This document shows positions 51,730 to 58,811 of a stretch of 64,000 nucleotides of DNA, piece after piece (the first letter of the stretch is position 1; every line of letters begins with the position of its first letter). Under the pieces are notes generated by a model, which did not search any database, was not told the origin of the DNA, and saw nothing but the letters and a program-made list of their open reading frames with translations. Both the position numbers and the translations under genes were made by a program. The stretch comes from Streptomyces aurantiogriseus (GTDB lineage: Bacteria; Actinomycetota; Actinomycetes; Streptomycetales; Streptomycetaceae), in the NCBI RefSeq assembly GCF_014649375.1, contig NZ_BMSX01000010.1:186001-250000 (forward strand), written 5' to 3'.

Positions 51730-53232
51730 ATGGCTACCGCATGGCCTCCTCCGGAACTCGCCGATGTCTTCGCCCAGCAGGGGATCTGGAGCGCCTGGTA
51801 CGCCGGGACTCCGGAAGGTTTGGCGGACGCGTACCTGAACGCGCCCAACGACAGGCCCGCCGTTCGACGGAAGGGCTTCCTGGCCCGTCTGGGTCGATGG
51901 TTCTGGGGACAGCCCACCCCCATCGGAGAACGGCCCTCCAAACTCCACGTCCCGCTCGCGGGGGCCATCGCCGCCACCAGCGCCAACCTGCTGTTCGGGG
52001 CACCGCTGAACCTCACGGCGGAGGACGAGGCGACGCAGGAGCGCCTGGACCAGCTCGCCGACGACACCACGTACGCAGTCCTGCGTGAAGCCGCCGAGAT
52101 CTGCGCCGCCCTGGGAGGGGTGTACCTGCGGGTGGTCTGGGACCAGAGCGTCCAGGACAAGCCCTGGCTGGTCGCGGCCTCCCCGGACATCGCGATTCCG
52201 GAGTGGAAGTGGGGCCGGCTGAGCGCCGTCACGTTCTGGAATGTGATCCGCGAGGACGCGAACACGGTCGTACGCCAGCTTGAGCGCCACGAGCCCGGCT
52301 GGATCCGGCACTCCGTGTGGGTCGGCTCCCAGAACGAGCTGGGCACCCAGATGGCCCTGACGGACTTCCCGGAGACGGCTGGTCTCGCGGACCTGGTGGT
52401 CGACGGTGACGGCGTCCCCACGGGCACGCTCAAGCTCACCGCGCAGTACGTGCCGAACCTCAAGCCGAACAAGCTCTGGCGCCACCTGCCCGCAGCCGCG
52501 CACCTCGGCCGCTCGGACTTCTCCGGTGTCGAAGCGCTGATGGACGCGCTGGACGAGGCGTACAGCGACTGGATGCGCGACCTCCGCACGGGCAAGGCCC
52601 GGCTGCTGGTCGGCACGGAGGTACTCGACAACCTCGGCAAGGGCCAGGGCGGGTACTTCGACATCGACCGTGAGCTGTTCGCCCCGCTGAACCTTGCCCC
52701 CGGTGAGGACAGGGGCTCGGTCATCGAGCAGGTGCAGTTCAACATCCGCACGGAGGAGCACCGCGCGCTCTGTGCCGACCTGGCCGAGCGGATCATCCTC
52801 GGGGCCGGGTACAGCCTCCAGACCTTCGGGGTCACGAGCGAGGGCGGCGGCAACCCCACAGCAACGGAGATCGCGGCCCGGGAACGACAGTCGCTCACCA
52901 CCAGGGCGAACAAGGCCAGCTACTGGCGACCCGCCCTGGTGCACCTTTTCGGGGTACTGCTGGAGATCGACCGGGCCGTTTTCGGTACTCAGGTCATCCC
53001 GGTGCAGCCGCACGTCGAGTTCCCCGACCTGGTCACCCCGGACCCGGGCGAGACAGCTGAGCAGCTCGAACTGCTGAACCGCGCGGGGGCCATCTCCACC
53101 TTCGAGAAGGTCCGTCGGCTCAACCCCGACTGGCGCGAGGAGCAGGTCCTCGAAGAGGTCGCGCGTATCAAGTCGGAGCTGGCACAGCCGGAGCCGGCCG
53201 CCCCACCGGCAGACACCGAGGATGCCGCCTAG
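51730..53232 (+). CDS. Portal protein (SPP1 gp6-like)
   Basis: 500 residues from ATG 51730. Recognised by position and by EVRxxLRGKIANNWI-like fold segments such as ATSANLLFGAPLNLTAEDEATQERL, GGVYLRVVWDQSVQDKPWLV and EIAARERQSLTTRANKASYWRPALVHLFGVLLEID (the stem/crown helices), and a C-terminal acidic RLNPDWREEQVLEEVARIKSE tail. Forms the dodecameric DNA channel at one vertex. Its stop shares CTAG with a convergent small gene. Confidence 0.88.
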   Translation: MATAWPPPELADVFAQQGIWSAWYAGTPEGLADAYLNAPNDRPAVRRKGFLARLGRWFWGQPTPIGERPSKLHVPLAGAIAATSANLLFGAPLNLTAEDEATQERLDQLADDTTYAVLREAAEICAALGGVYLRVVWDQSVQDKPWLVAASPDIAIPEWKWGRLSAVTFWNVIREDANTVVRQLERHEPGWIRHSVWVGSQNELGTQMALTDFPETAGLADLVVDGDGVPTGTLKLTAQYVPNLKPNKLWRHLPAAAHLGRSDFSGVEALMDALDEAYSDWMRDLRTGKARLLVGTEVLDNLGKGQGGYFDIDRELFAPLNLAPGEDRGSVIEQVQFNIRTEEHRALCADLAERIILGAGYSLQTFGVTSEGGGNPTATEIAARERQSLTTRANKASYWRPALVHLFGVLLEIDRAVFGTQVIPVQPHVEFPDLVTPDPGETAEQLELLNRAGAISTFEKVRRLNPDWREEQVLEEVARIKSELAQPEPAAPPADTEDAA

Positions 53233-53420
53233 ATCGGGCTACCACAGGTCAAGCAGGCGATCCGCCCACGGAGCCGCGCCTCGTCCTCCGAAATCTGCTC
53301 CACAGGTTGCACCTCGTACCCCTGCACGTCGCTGCCCTGCTGGCCGCTCACCAGCGCACGGCAGTCCTCCCGGGCGTGGTACCGGTCGCCCTTGGCTGTC
53401 ATCCAGACGGTCTTCGACAT
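53229..53420 (-). CDS. Small antisense phage protein with Cys/His motif (63 aa)
   Basis: 63 residues, ATG 53420. MSKTVWMTAKGDRYHAREDCRALVSGQQG...IACLTCGSPI: a YHxxxCxxL motif and CxxC at the C-terminus suggest a metal site similar to the Ada/'H-x-C' small domains found in bacterial and phage proteins. It lies on the opposite strand between portal and scaffold. Stop overlaps the portal stop at CTAG (53229-53232). Function unknown. Confidence 0.6.
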   Translation of the reverse strand: MSKTVWMTAKGDRYHAREDCRALVSGQQGSDVQGYEVQPVEQISEDEARLRGRIACLTCGSPI

Positions 53421-53516
53421 GCGCGCAACGTACCGCCCCTGCCCCCCGATTCGTCAGCGAGTCGCCAGACCCGTTGAGCCCGCATGGGCACCACCACCCG
53501 ACAAGGGAGCACGAGC

Positions 53517-54149
53517 ATGACGACCCCCGCAGAGCCCGCCACGGGCGGGGAGAGCACCACCAGCCCTGAGGGCACGATGCCCTCGGAAGGCACCACCCAG
53601 CCCGAGTCCGGCAAGGACGACAAGGGCAACAAGGGTGGCGAGACGAACTGGCAGGCCGAGGCCGAGAAGTGGAAGGCCCAGGCCCGCAAGCACGAGGACC
53701 GCTCGAAGAGCACCAACTCCGAACTCCAGCGGCAGGCCGCCCTGCTCGCCAAGCTCGCCGAGAAGGCAGGCATCGAGCTGGACGACGGCAAGGCCGACCC
53801 GGACAAGCTCGCCCAGCAGCTCACCGCGAGCCAGACGAAGGCGCGGCAGAGCGCCGTGGAGCTTGCCGTGTACCGGGCCGCCTCCAAGCACAGCGCCGAC
53901 CCTGAGGCCCTGCTCGACAGCCGGGGCTTCCTGAAGCAGGTCGACGACCTGGACCCCGAAGCGGACGACTTCGCCACCAAGGTCGGCGACGCGATCAAGT
54001 CGGCAGTGGAGTCCAACCCCAAGCTCAAGTCCGCTACGGCCCCGGCCCCTCCCGCGCGCAGTGGGACGGAGTTGGCGGGGCGAGGCGAAGGAGCCCGCAA
54101 ACCCACCAACTTGGCCGACGCCGTGGCTGCACGGCTGCGCGGCAACTGA
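53517..54149 (+). CDS. Capsid scaffolding protein
   Basis: 210 residues from ATG 53517 (AAGGGAG upstream). Acidic low-complexity N-terminus (TTPAEPATGGESTTSPEG...), a long coiled-coil region (about 42-100, Lys/Glu/Ala/Gln heptads: NWQAEAEKWKAQARKHEDRSKSTNSELQRQAALL), then a basic C-terminal tail (RSGTELAGRGEGARKPTNLADAVAARLRGN) that would bind the capsid protein. Typical scaffold just before the major capsid gene. No protease domain. Confidence 0.85.
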   Translation: MTTPAEPATGGESTTSPEGTMPSEGTTQPESGKDDKGNKGGETNWQAEAEKWKAQARKHEDRSKSTNSELQRQAALLAKLAEKAGIELDDGKADPDKLAQQLTASQTKARQSAVELAVYRAASKHSADPEALLDSRGFLKQVDDLDPEADDFATKVGDAIKSAVESNPKLKSATAPAPPARSGTELAGRGEGARKPTNLADAVAARLRGN

Positions 54150-54166
54150 TCTGAAGGAAGAAGCCC

Positions 54167-55489
54167 ATGCCCGTCACCCTGAACGAGGCGAAGAACAACG
54201 CCACGGACGACATCGACGTCCAGGTCATCGACGAGTTCCGCAAGGAGAGCGCCGTCCTGGACGCGCTCACCTTCGACGACGTGGTGAACCCCGCCGGTGG
54301 CGGTGCGACCCTGACGTACGGCTACCGCCGGCTCGTCACCCAGCCCACCGCGACCTTCCGTGCGCTCAACACCGAGTACACGCCCAGCGAGGTCCAGAGC
54401 CAGCGGTACAGCGTCGACCTGGCCGTCCTCGGTGGCAGCTTCGAGGTGGACCGCGTCATCGCAAAGATCGGTCCGGCTGCGTCCGGTGCCGTGGCGCTGA
54501 ACATGGCCCAGAAGATCAAGGCGACCAAGACGCGCTTCCAGGACGCCGTCATCAACGGTGACGTCGTTGACGGCACGGACGCGGACGCCGCCAACGGCTT
54601 CGATGGTCTGAACAAGGCCCTCTCGGGCTCCAGCACGGAGTTCCGGCCCACCGAGGTCACCGACTGGTCCGACTTCGACACCAATCCGGCCTCGGCCCAG
54701 GTCGCCCTGGACGCGCTCGACGAGTGGCTGTCGCTGCTCGACGGCACCCCGACCATGGTCCTGGGCAACACCAAGGCTCTGGCCCGCGTGCGCGCCCTGG
54801 CCCGTCGGGCTGGTGTCTACACCCGGAACCCGGTGGAGGGTCTGATGGGCCCCGGTGGTCGTCCGATCGTCCGCGAGTCGTACGGCGACATCGTGTTCGT
54901 CGACCCGGGCGACAAGGCGGGCTCCTCGTCCCCGATCATCCCGATCGAGACGCGGGACCCCGACAGCTCGACCTGGACCCTGGAGGTCACCGGCTCCCCC
55001 ACCGGCGGTACGTACACCGTCAGCGTGACCATCGCCGGGAACACTCAGACGACCTCGGGCATCGCCTACAACGCCTCGGCCTCCACCGTGCAGTCGGCCA
55101 TTACCGGCCTTTCCAACGTGGGCTCGGGCAACGCGACCGTCACCGGCTCGGCCGTGAATACCCTCACCTTCACCGGGGACCCGGCGGACGCGCCGGTGAC
55201 CGTCACCGCGTCGAGTGCTGGGCTCACCGGCGGTACCTCGCCGGGCGTCACCGTGACGCAGTCGGGAGACAGCGCGGTGTCGGGCCTGACCGACCTGTAC
55301 GCGGTCCGCATGGGCCTGGACGGCTTCCACGGCGTCACCACCGTCGGCGGTCAGATCGTCTCCACCTACCTCCCGGACTTCACCACCGCCGGTGCCGTGA
55401 AGAAGGGCGAGGTCGAGATGGGCCCGATCGCCGTGGTCCTGAAGGCCACCAAGGCGGCGGCCGTGTTCCGCAACATCAAGGTCCAGTAG
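54167..55489 (+). CDS. Major capsid protein with inserted beta-sandwich domain
   Basis: 440 residues from ATG 54167 (GGAAGAAG upstream). The HK97-type fold is recognisable by LNEAKNNATDDIDVQVIDEFRKESAVLDAL and the C-terminal segment TDLYAVRMGLDGFHGVTTVGGQIVSTYLPDFTTAGAVKKGEVEMGPIAVVLKATKAAAVFRNIKV. Between these, residues about 265-370 (54959-55276) form a Thr/Ser/Gly/Val-rich beta domain with the motif SGIAYNASASTVQSAITGLSNVGSGNATVTG that is widespread in phage and secreted proteins. It interrupts the P-domain/C-terminal segment, so it would be exposed on the capsid surface. Confidence 0.9.
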   Translation: MPVTLNEAKNNATDDIDVQVIDEFRKESAVLDALTFDDVVNPAGGGATLTYGYRRLVTQPTATFRALNTEYTPSEVQSQRYSVDLAVLGGSFEVDRVIAKIGPAASGAVALNMAQKIKATKTRFQDAVINGDVVDGTDADAANGFDGLNKALSGSSTEFRPTEVTDWSDFDTNPASAQVALDALDEWLSLLDGTPTMVLGNTKALARVRALARRAGVYTRNPVEGLMGPGGRPIVRESYGDIVFVDPGDKAGSSSPIIPIETRDPDSSTWTLEVTGSPTGGTYTVSVTIAGNTQTTSGIAYNASASTVQSAITGLSNVGSGNATVTGSAVNTLTFTGDPADAPVTVTASSAGLTGGTSPGVTVTQSGDSAVSGLTDLYAVRMGLDGFHGVTTVGGQIVSTYLPDFTTAGAVKKGEVEMGPIAVVLKATKAAAVFRNIKVQ

Positions 55490-55496
55490 GCCCCCG

Positions 55497-55886
55497 ATGG
55501 CGTACGCGACGGAAGCAGAGTTCGCCGCGTTCCTGGACCCCGACAGCCCGCCAGCTCACGCCCGAAGGCTGCTCGACACAGCCTCGGACCAGATCGACGA
55601 GCTGATCCGGTTCGCCGTGTACGAGGTCGACGCCGATGGCGACCCGTTGTCCGTCCAGGTCGCCGACGCCCTCACGAAGGCGACGATCCACCAGGCCCAG
55701 TACCTGATGACGACAGGGGACGAGACGGGGGCCAACGCCAACGTCTCGTCCATGTCGCAGGGCGGCCTGAGCATCGCCCGTTCCTTCGGCTCCGGAGGCT
55801 CCGGCAGGACGCCAAGGTACTCGGAGAACGCCATCGGGGCGCTGCGGGCTCAAGGGCTCCTGCCCGTCCGTCCTCGCACGCGCTGA
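55497..55886 (+). CDS. Head-tail connector (gp6/gp15-like adaptor)
   Basis: 129 residues from ATG 55497, seven bases after the capsid stop. All-helical: MAYATEAEFAAFLDPDSPPAHARRLLDTASDQIDELIRFAVYEVD then a C-terminal low-complexity tail. Matches the helical adaptor that binds the portal in siphophages. Length and position are right; family assigned by position and helical pattern. Confidence 0.8.
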   Translation: MAYATEAEFAAFLDPDSPPAHARRLLDTASDQIDELIRFAVYEVDADGDPLSVQVADALTKATIHQAQYLMTTGDETGANANVSSMSQGGLSIARSFGSGGSGRTPRYSENAIGALRAQGLLPVRPRTR

Positions 55887-55895
55887 GGGGGTGCC

Positions 55896-56228
55896 GTGGC
55901 GCTCCTCCTCGCTCCTCACACGGTGACCGTGGTGAAGGCCCCCGAGGGCTTCGACGCGGAGGGGAACAGCAACACCGACTGGTCCAGCGCTGAGCGGACA
56001 ACCATCCAGGGCCAAGTGGAGCCCGCGGCCTCCTCGGAGAACCGCGACAACCGGGATCAGGTCGCGACGACCTACCTGGTCAGGCTCCCTCCTGGCACTG
56101 CGGTGGGCCCCAGGGACCGGCTGGAGTGGCGCGGCATGACCCTGGAGGTCACCGGAGACCCACTCCCCTGGCTGGGCCTGGCAGCGCTGGACCACCTCCA
56201 GCTCACCGCCGTACGCATCCAGGGGTGA
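55896..56228 (+). CDS. Head closure/stopper protein
   Basis: 110 residues from GTG 55896. Beta-rich, with LLLAPHTVTVVKAPEGFDAEGNSNTDW, TTIQGQVEPAASSEN, DRLEWRGMTLEVTGDPLPW: the head-tail joining pattern of SPP1 gp16-type stoppers. Placed between the adaptor and the HK97 gp10 protein. Confidence 0.75.
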   Translation: MALLLAPHTVTVVKAPEGFDAEGNSNTDWSSAERTTIQGQVEPAASSENRDNRDQVATTYLVRLPPGTAVGPRDRLEWRGMTLEVTGDPLPWLGLAALDHLQLTAVRIQG

Positions 56229-56231
56229 GCC

Positions 56232-56537
56232 GTGGACGGCATCACCAGCATCCAGATCGACCAGGCGGCCATCAAGGCCCTGACGCGGCACGAGACGGTC
56301 CAGCAGGCCGTCCAGGACACCGCAGAGCGCGGGCGGGACTTCGCCCGCTCCATCGCCCCCGTGGACACCGGGCGGTACCGGGACTCGATCGAGGTCCGCG
56401 AGGACGGCGACGGGGCGGAGATCGTCTCGGACGTCGACTACGCGGCCCACCTGGAGTACGGCACCCGGCACATGGAGGGCCAGCACATCTTCGGCCGGAC
56501 GCTCGACTCCATGGTCAAGAGCGGCGGCACGTCATGA
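56232..56537 (+). CDS. HK97 gp10-like minor head/neck protein
   Basis: 101 residues from GTG 56232. MDGITSIQIDQAAIKALTRHETVQQAVQDTAERGRDFARSIAPVDTGRYRDSIEVRED, and AAHLEYGTRHMEGQHIFGRTLDSM: the 'PVDTGRxxxSI ... EYGT' signature of the HK97 gp10 tail-completion family. Follows the head-closure gene, overlapping normal packing. Confidence 0.85.
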   Translation: MDGITSIQIDQAAIKALTRHETVQQAVQDTAERGRDFARSIAPVDTGRYRDSIEVREDGDGAEIVSDVDYAAHLEYGTRHMEGQHIFGRTLDSMVKSGGTS

Positions 56538-56550
56538 CGAGAGGAACGAC

Positions 56551-56781
56551 ATGTCCGTCCAGGTGAAGGTCTCCTTCCCCCACAAGGACTGGCAGGGCAA
56601 CCCCCACGAGGTGGGCGAGGTGTACGCCTGCTCCGAGCAGGAGGCCGACACCCGCGTCCGGGACGGCTTCGTACGCCGCGTGGACGGAGCGACCCCGCAG
56701 CCGGCCGCCAAGGCCGAGTCCAAGCCCGCCAAGACCGAGCAGTCCCGCAAGGCCGCCGAGGACAAGGCCCCTTCCGCCTAG
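56551..56781 (+). CDS. Small phage hypothetical protein in the neck cluster
   Basis: 76 residues from ATG 56551. MSVQVKVSFPHKDWQGNPHEVGEVYACSEQEADTRVRDGFVRRVDG then a Lys/Ala/Glu tail (PAAKAESKPAKTEQSRKAAEDKA). A small beta domain plus disordered basic tail, common in siphophages between gp10 and the tail terminator. Function unknown. Confidence 0.7.
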   Translation: MSVQVKVSFPHKDWQGNPHEVGEVYACSEQEADTRVRDGFVRRVDGATPQPAAKAESKPAKTEQSRKAAEDKAPSA

Positions 56782-56790
56782 GAGGTCGCC

Positions 56791-57210
56791 GTGGCCCTCA
56801 GCGACGTGCAGGTCTTCCCGGATGCGGAGCTGATGGCCAGGAACTTCCTCGCCGAGTTCTTCGGCACCGAGGCGCACCTGTGCACCGTGCTGCCGGAGGA
56901 TGCCCAGTTCGACGAACTGATCCAGGGCAAGCCCGTGATCCGCGTGATGCGGATCGGCGGCTCCTGGCGCTTCCGCAGGTCTCTGGACGAACCGATGGTC
57001 GACATCGACGTCTGGGCCAACTCCCTGACCTCCGCCCGCTCTACGGCCAACCAGGCCCGTGCGGCCGTGGCGGACATGGCGGGAGACCAGCGCGACGGCG
57101 GCCTGTGCACGCACACCGCCGAGATCTCCGGGCCCGGTAGACGCCCGGAGGACAACCCATCCGTCTACCGCATCGGCTTCACCGCTGGGCTCCTCGTGCG
57201 CCCCGCGTGA
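56791..57210 (+). CDS. Tail terminator protein
   Basis: 139 residues from GTG 56791. MALSDVQVFPDAELMARNFLAEFFGTEAHLCTVLPEDAQFDELIQGKPVIRVMRIGGSWRF, and VWANSLTSARSTANQARAAVADMA. Alpha/beta tail-terminator (gpU-like) pattern, between the gp10-like protein and the tail tube. Caps the tail during assembly. Confidence 0.75.
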   Translation: MALSDVQVFPDAELMARNFLAEFFGTEAHLCTVLPEDAQFDELIQGKPVIRVMRIGGSWRFRRSLDEPMVDIDVWANSLTSARSTANQARAAVADMAGDQRDGGLCTHTAEISGPGRRPEDNPSVYRIGFTAGLLVRPA

Positions 57211-57265
57211 CCGACTCTCTCCCGGGCCTGACCCGGACCATCACCCCCTGAAGGAGGGACCCATC

Positions 57266-57853
57266 ATGGCTGACACCAGTGACGGCGTCCGGGTCGGATA
57301 CGCGGGCAAGGCGTACATCGGTGCCGTCGGTGCCACCGTGCCCACCGACCTGACGTCTGCCTGGGACGCGGACGAGTGGTTCAACCTCGGCAAGGTCTCC
57401 GAGGACGGCCTCACCGAAGCGACGGACCAGGCCCGAGCCGAGTTCAAGGCGTGGGGCTACGACGCCCCCGTGCGGACCCAGCTCACGTCCAAGACCACCA
57501 CGTTCCAGCTCACGTTCATCCAGACCAGCAACCCGCACGTCATCAGCCTGTACCACTCGGTGGCGCTGGACGACATGACCACCACGGGCACCGGAGACGC
57601 GGCGTACACCTCGTTCTCCACCGGTCAGAACACCGAGCCGGACGTCCGCGCCCTGGGCCTGGACATCGTGGACGGCGACTTCCACACGCGGATCATCATC
57701 CCGCGCTGCGAGGTCACCGAGCGCGGCAACAAGGTCTACAAGGGCGACACCCTGGTCTCCTACCAGATGACCTTCACGGCGCTGACCGCCTCGGACGGCA
57801 CCTCCGTCCACTACAAGATCGGCGGCCTCGTGGTCCCGGTCGTGACCCCGTGA
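57266..57853 (+). CDS. Major tail (tube) protein
   Basis: 195 residues from ATG 57266 (AAGGAGGGACC upstream; the open frame starts further left). MADTSDGVRVGYAGKAYIGAVGATVPTDLTSAWDADEWFNLGKVSEDGLTEATDQARAEFKAWGYDAPVRTQLTSKTTTFQLTFIQTS, beta-rich, with HTRIIIPRCEVTERGNKVYKGDTLVSYQMTFTAL at the end: the phage tube/gpV-like fold used by siphophages. Position before the G/GT chaperone genes is diagnostic. Confidence 0.87.
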   Translation: MADTSDGVRVGYAGKAYIGAVGATVPTDLTSAWDADEWFNLGKVSEDGLTEATDQARAEFKAWGYDAPVRTQLTSKTTTFQLTFIQTSNPHVISLYHSVALDDMTTTGTGDAAYTSFSTGQNTEPDVRALGLDIVDGDFHTRIIIPRCEVTERGNKVYKGDTLVSYQMTFTALTASDGTSVHYKIGGLVVPVVTP

Positions 57854-57912
57854 TCTGAGCGGCTCCGCTCACCCTGCACGACGAACCACACCCACCCTTC
57901 TTGGAGTCACCC

Positions 57913-58353
57913 ATGCCCGAGTACCGGGACGACGAGTACGAGTACGACGAGCCGGAGGAGTTCGACGCTCCGGAGGACGAGGTCGACGACCTCGACCTGG
58001 ACGACGACTTCAGCGGTGCCGACCTCGCCAAGCGCGAGGCCACCCGGAAGCCGTACCGCTTCCGTGGCGCCACGGGCACCGTCTACGAGATCCCCCACCC
58101 GGACCTGTGGCCGACCCGCTCCGAGCTGTCGCTCACCCAGGGCGACCTGGCCGGGTGGGCCATGGACGTCTTCGGCGGTGACACCGACCTGGCCCAGTCC
58201 TTCCTGGACGAACCCCGCTACGTCATGCGTCCCGCCATGGAACGGGTTGTGGAGATCGTCAACGAGACCTCGAAGGCGGGGCTGAACCGGGGGGAACGGC
58301 GGGCTTCCGCGCGCACGTCGCGGAGTACTCGGACGCGCTCGAAGCGTCGCTAA
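57913..58353 (+). CDS. Tail assembly chaperone G
   Basis: 146 residues from ATG 57913 (TTGGAG seven bases upstream). Acidic N-terminus (DDEYEYDEPEEFDAPEDEVDDLDLDDDF), then RGATGTVYEIPHPDLWPTRSELSLTQGDLAGWAMDVFGGDTDLAQSFLDEPRYVMRPAMERVVEIVNETSKA, ending in a basic out-of-family tail (GERRASARTSRSTRTRSKRR), which is likely a byproduct of reading past the slippery site. Chaperone for tail tube and tape measure assembly. A frameshift makes the longer GT product. Confidence 0.8.
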   Translation: MPEYRDDEYEYDEPEEFDAPEDEVDDLDLDDDFSGADLAKREATRKPYRFRGATGTVYEIPHPDLWPTRSELSLTQGDLAGWAMDVFGGDTDLAQSFLDEPRYVMRPAMERVVEIVNETSKAGLNRGERRASARTSRSTRTRSKRR

Positions 58354-58802
58354 TCGCCGAGTACGGCGCGGAAGGCGACCTCCTCAAGTTCTACCGGGGC
58401 GAGATGACCGTCCGGCGGCTGAAGGTCCTGATCGACGGCCTGCCCTCGCATTCGCTGTACAAGGCGCGGCTCCGTGGCATCGCGGACGGCCAGCGGTGGG
58501 GCGACGAGACGTACCTCCTCGCCTTCATCGCCGACATGCTCCAGGCCCAGTACGGGGTCTCTTACGTCGGCGTCACGAACAAGCAGCCCCCACAGATGAC
58601 CCCGTACCCGCGTCCCGAAAGGGAGGAGCGGGAGACGCGCGAGCAGGTCGAGGCCAACGCCAGGGCTGAGGACTACCTCGAACTCGTCCAGAGCGGCGCC
58701 CTGGAGGGCCAGCAGGCGCCCGGACAGATCAGCGGTACCGCAGCACCGGGCCAGGTCCCCCGCAGCCTGCCTCCACAGGAAGCACGGCCACCAACTGAAT
58801 AG
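57913..58802 (+). CDS. Tail assembly chaperone GT, frameshift fusion
   Basis: The frame at 58294-58802 is -1 relative to the G frame. It continues GGTAGFRAHVAEYSDALEASLIAEYGAEGDLLKFYRGEMTVRRLKVLIDGLPSHSLYKARL and ends at TAG 58800-58802, giving 296 residues. The T part has no proper start, and its N-terminal end overlaps G, as in lambda GT. The six-G run CCGGGGGGAAC (58289-58294) is the probable slip site. The exact slip position is not proven. GT bridges the tape measure and tube proteins. Confidence 0.75.
58289..58294 (+). other. Probable -1 ribosomal frameshift site
   Basis: Run of six G (CCGGGGGGAAC) read as CGG-GGG-GAA in the G frame. Slippage by one base gives GGA-ACG-GCG and enters the T frame. 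Not the standard X-XXY-YYZ, so slippage on a homopolymer G run is inferred. Confidence 0.6.
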
Positions 58803-58811
58803 GGGGCGGTC

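Noticed and set aside
50584..53013. Long leftward open frame opposite terminase and portal genes
   Set aside because: Shadow of two well-identified late genes.
53399..55330. Leftward open frame opposite scaffold and capsid genes
   Set aside because: Shadow reading; Gly/Val/Arg-rich without domains.
57897..57905. TTCTTGGAG as a fourth operator-like site
   Set aside because: No left arm; it serves as the ribosome site of the tail chaperone gene.
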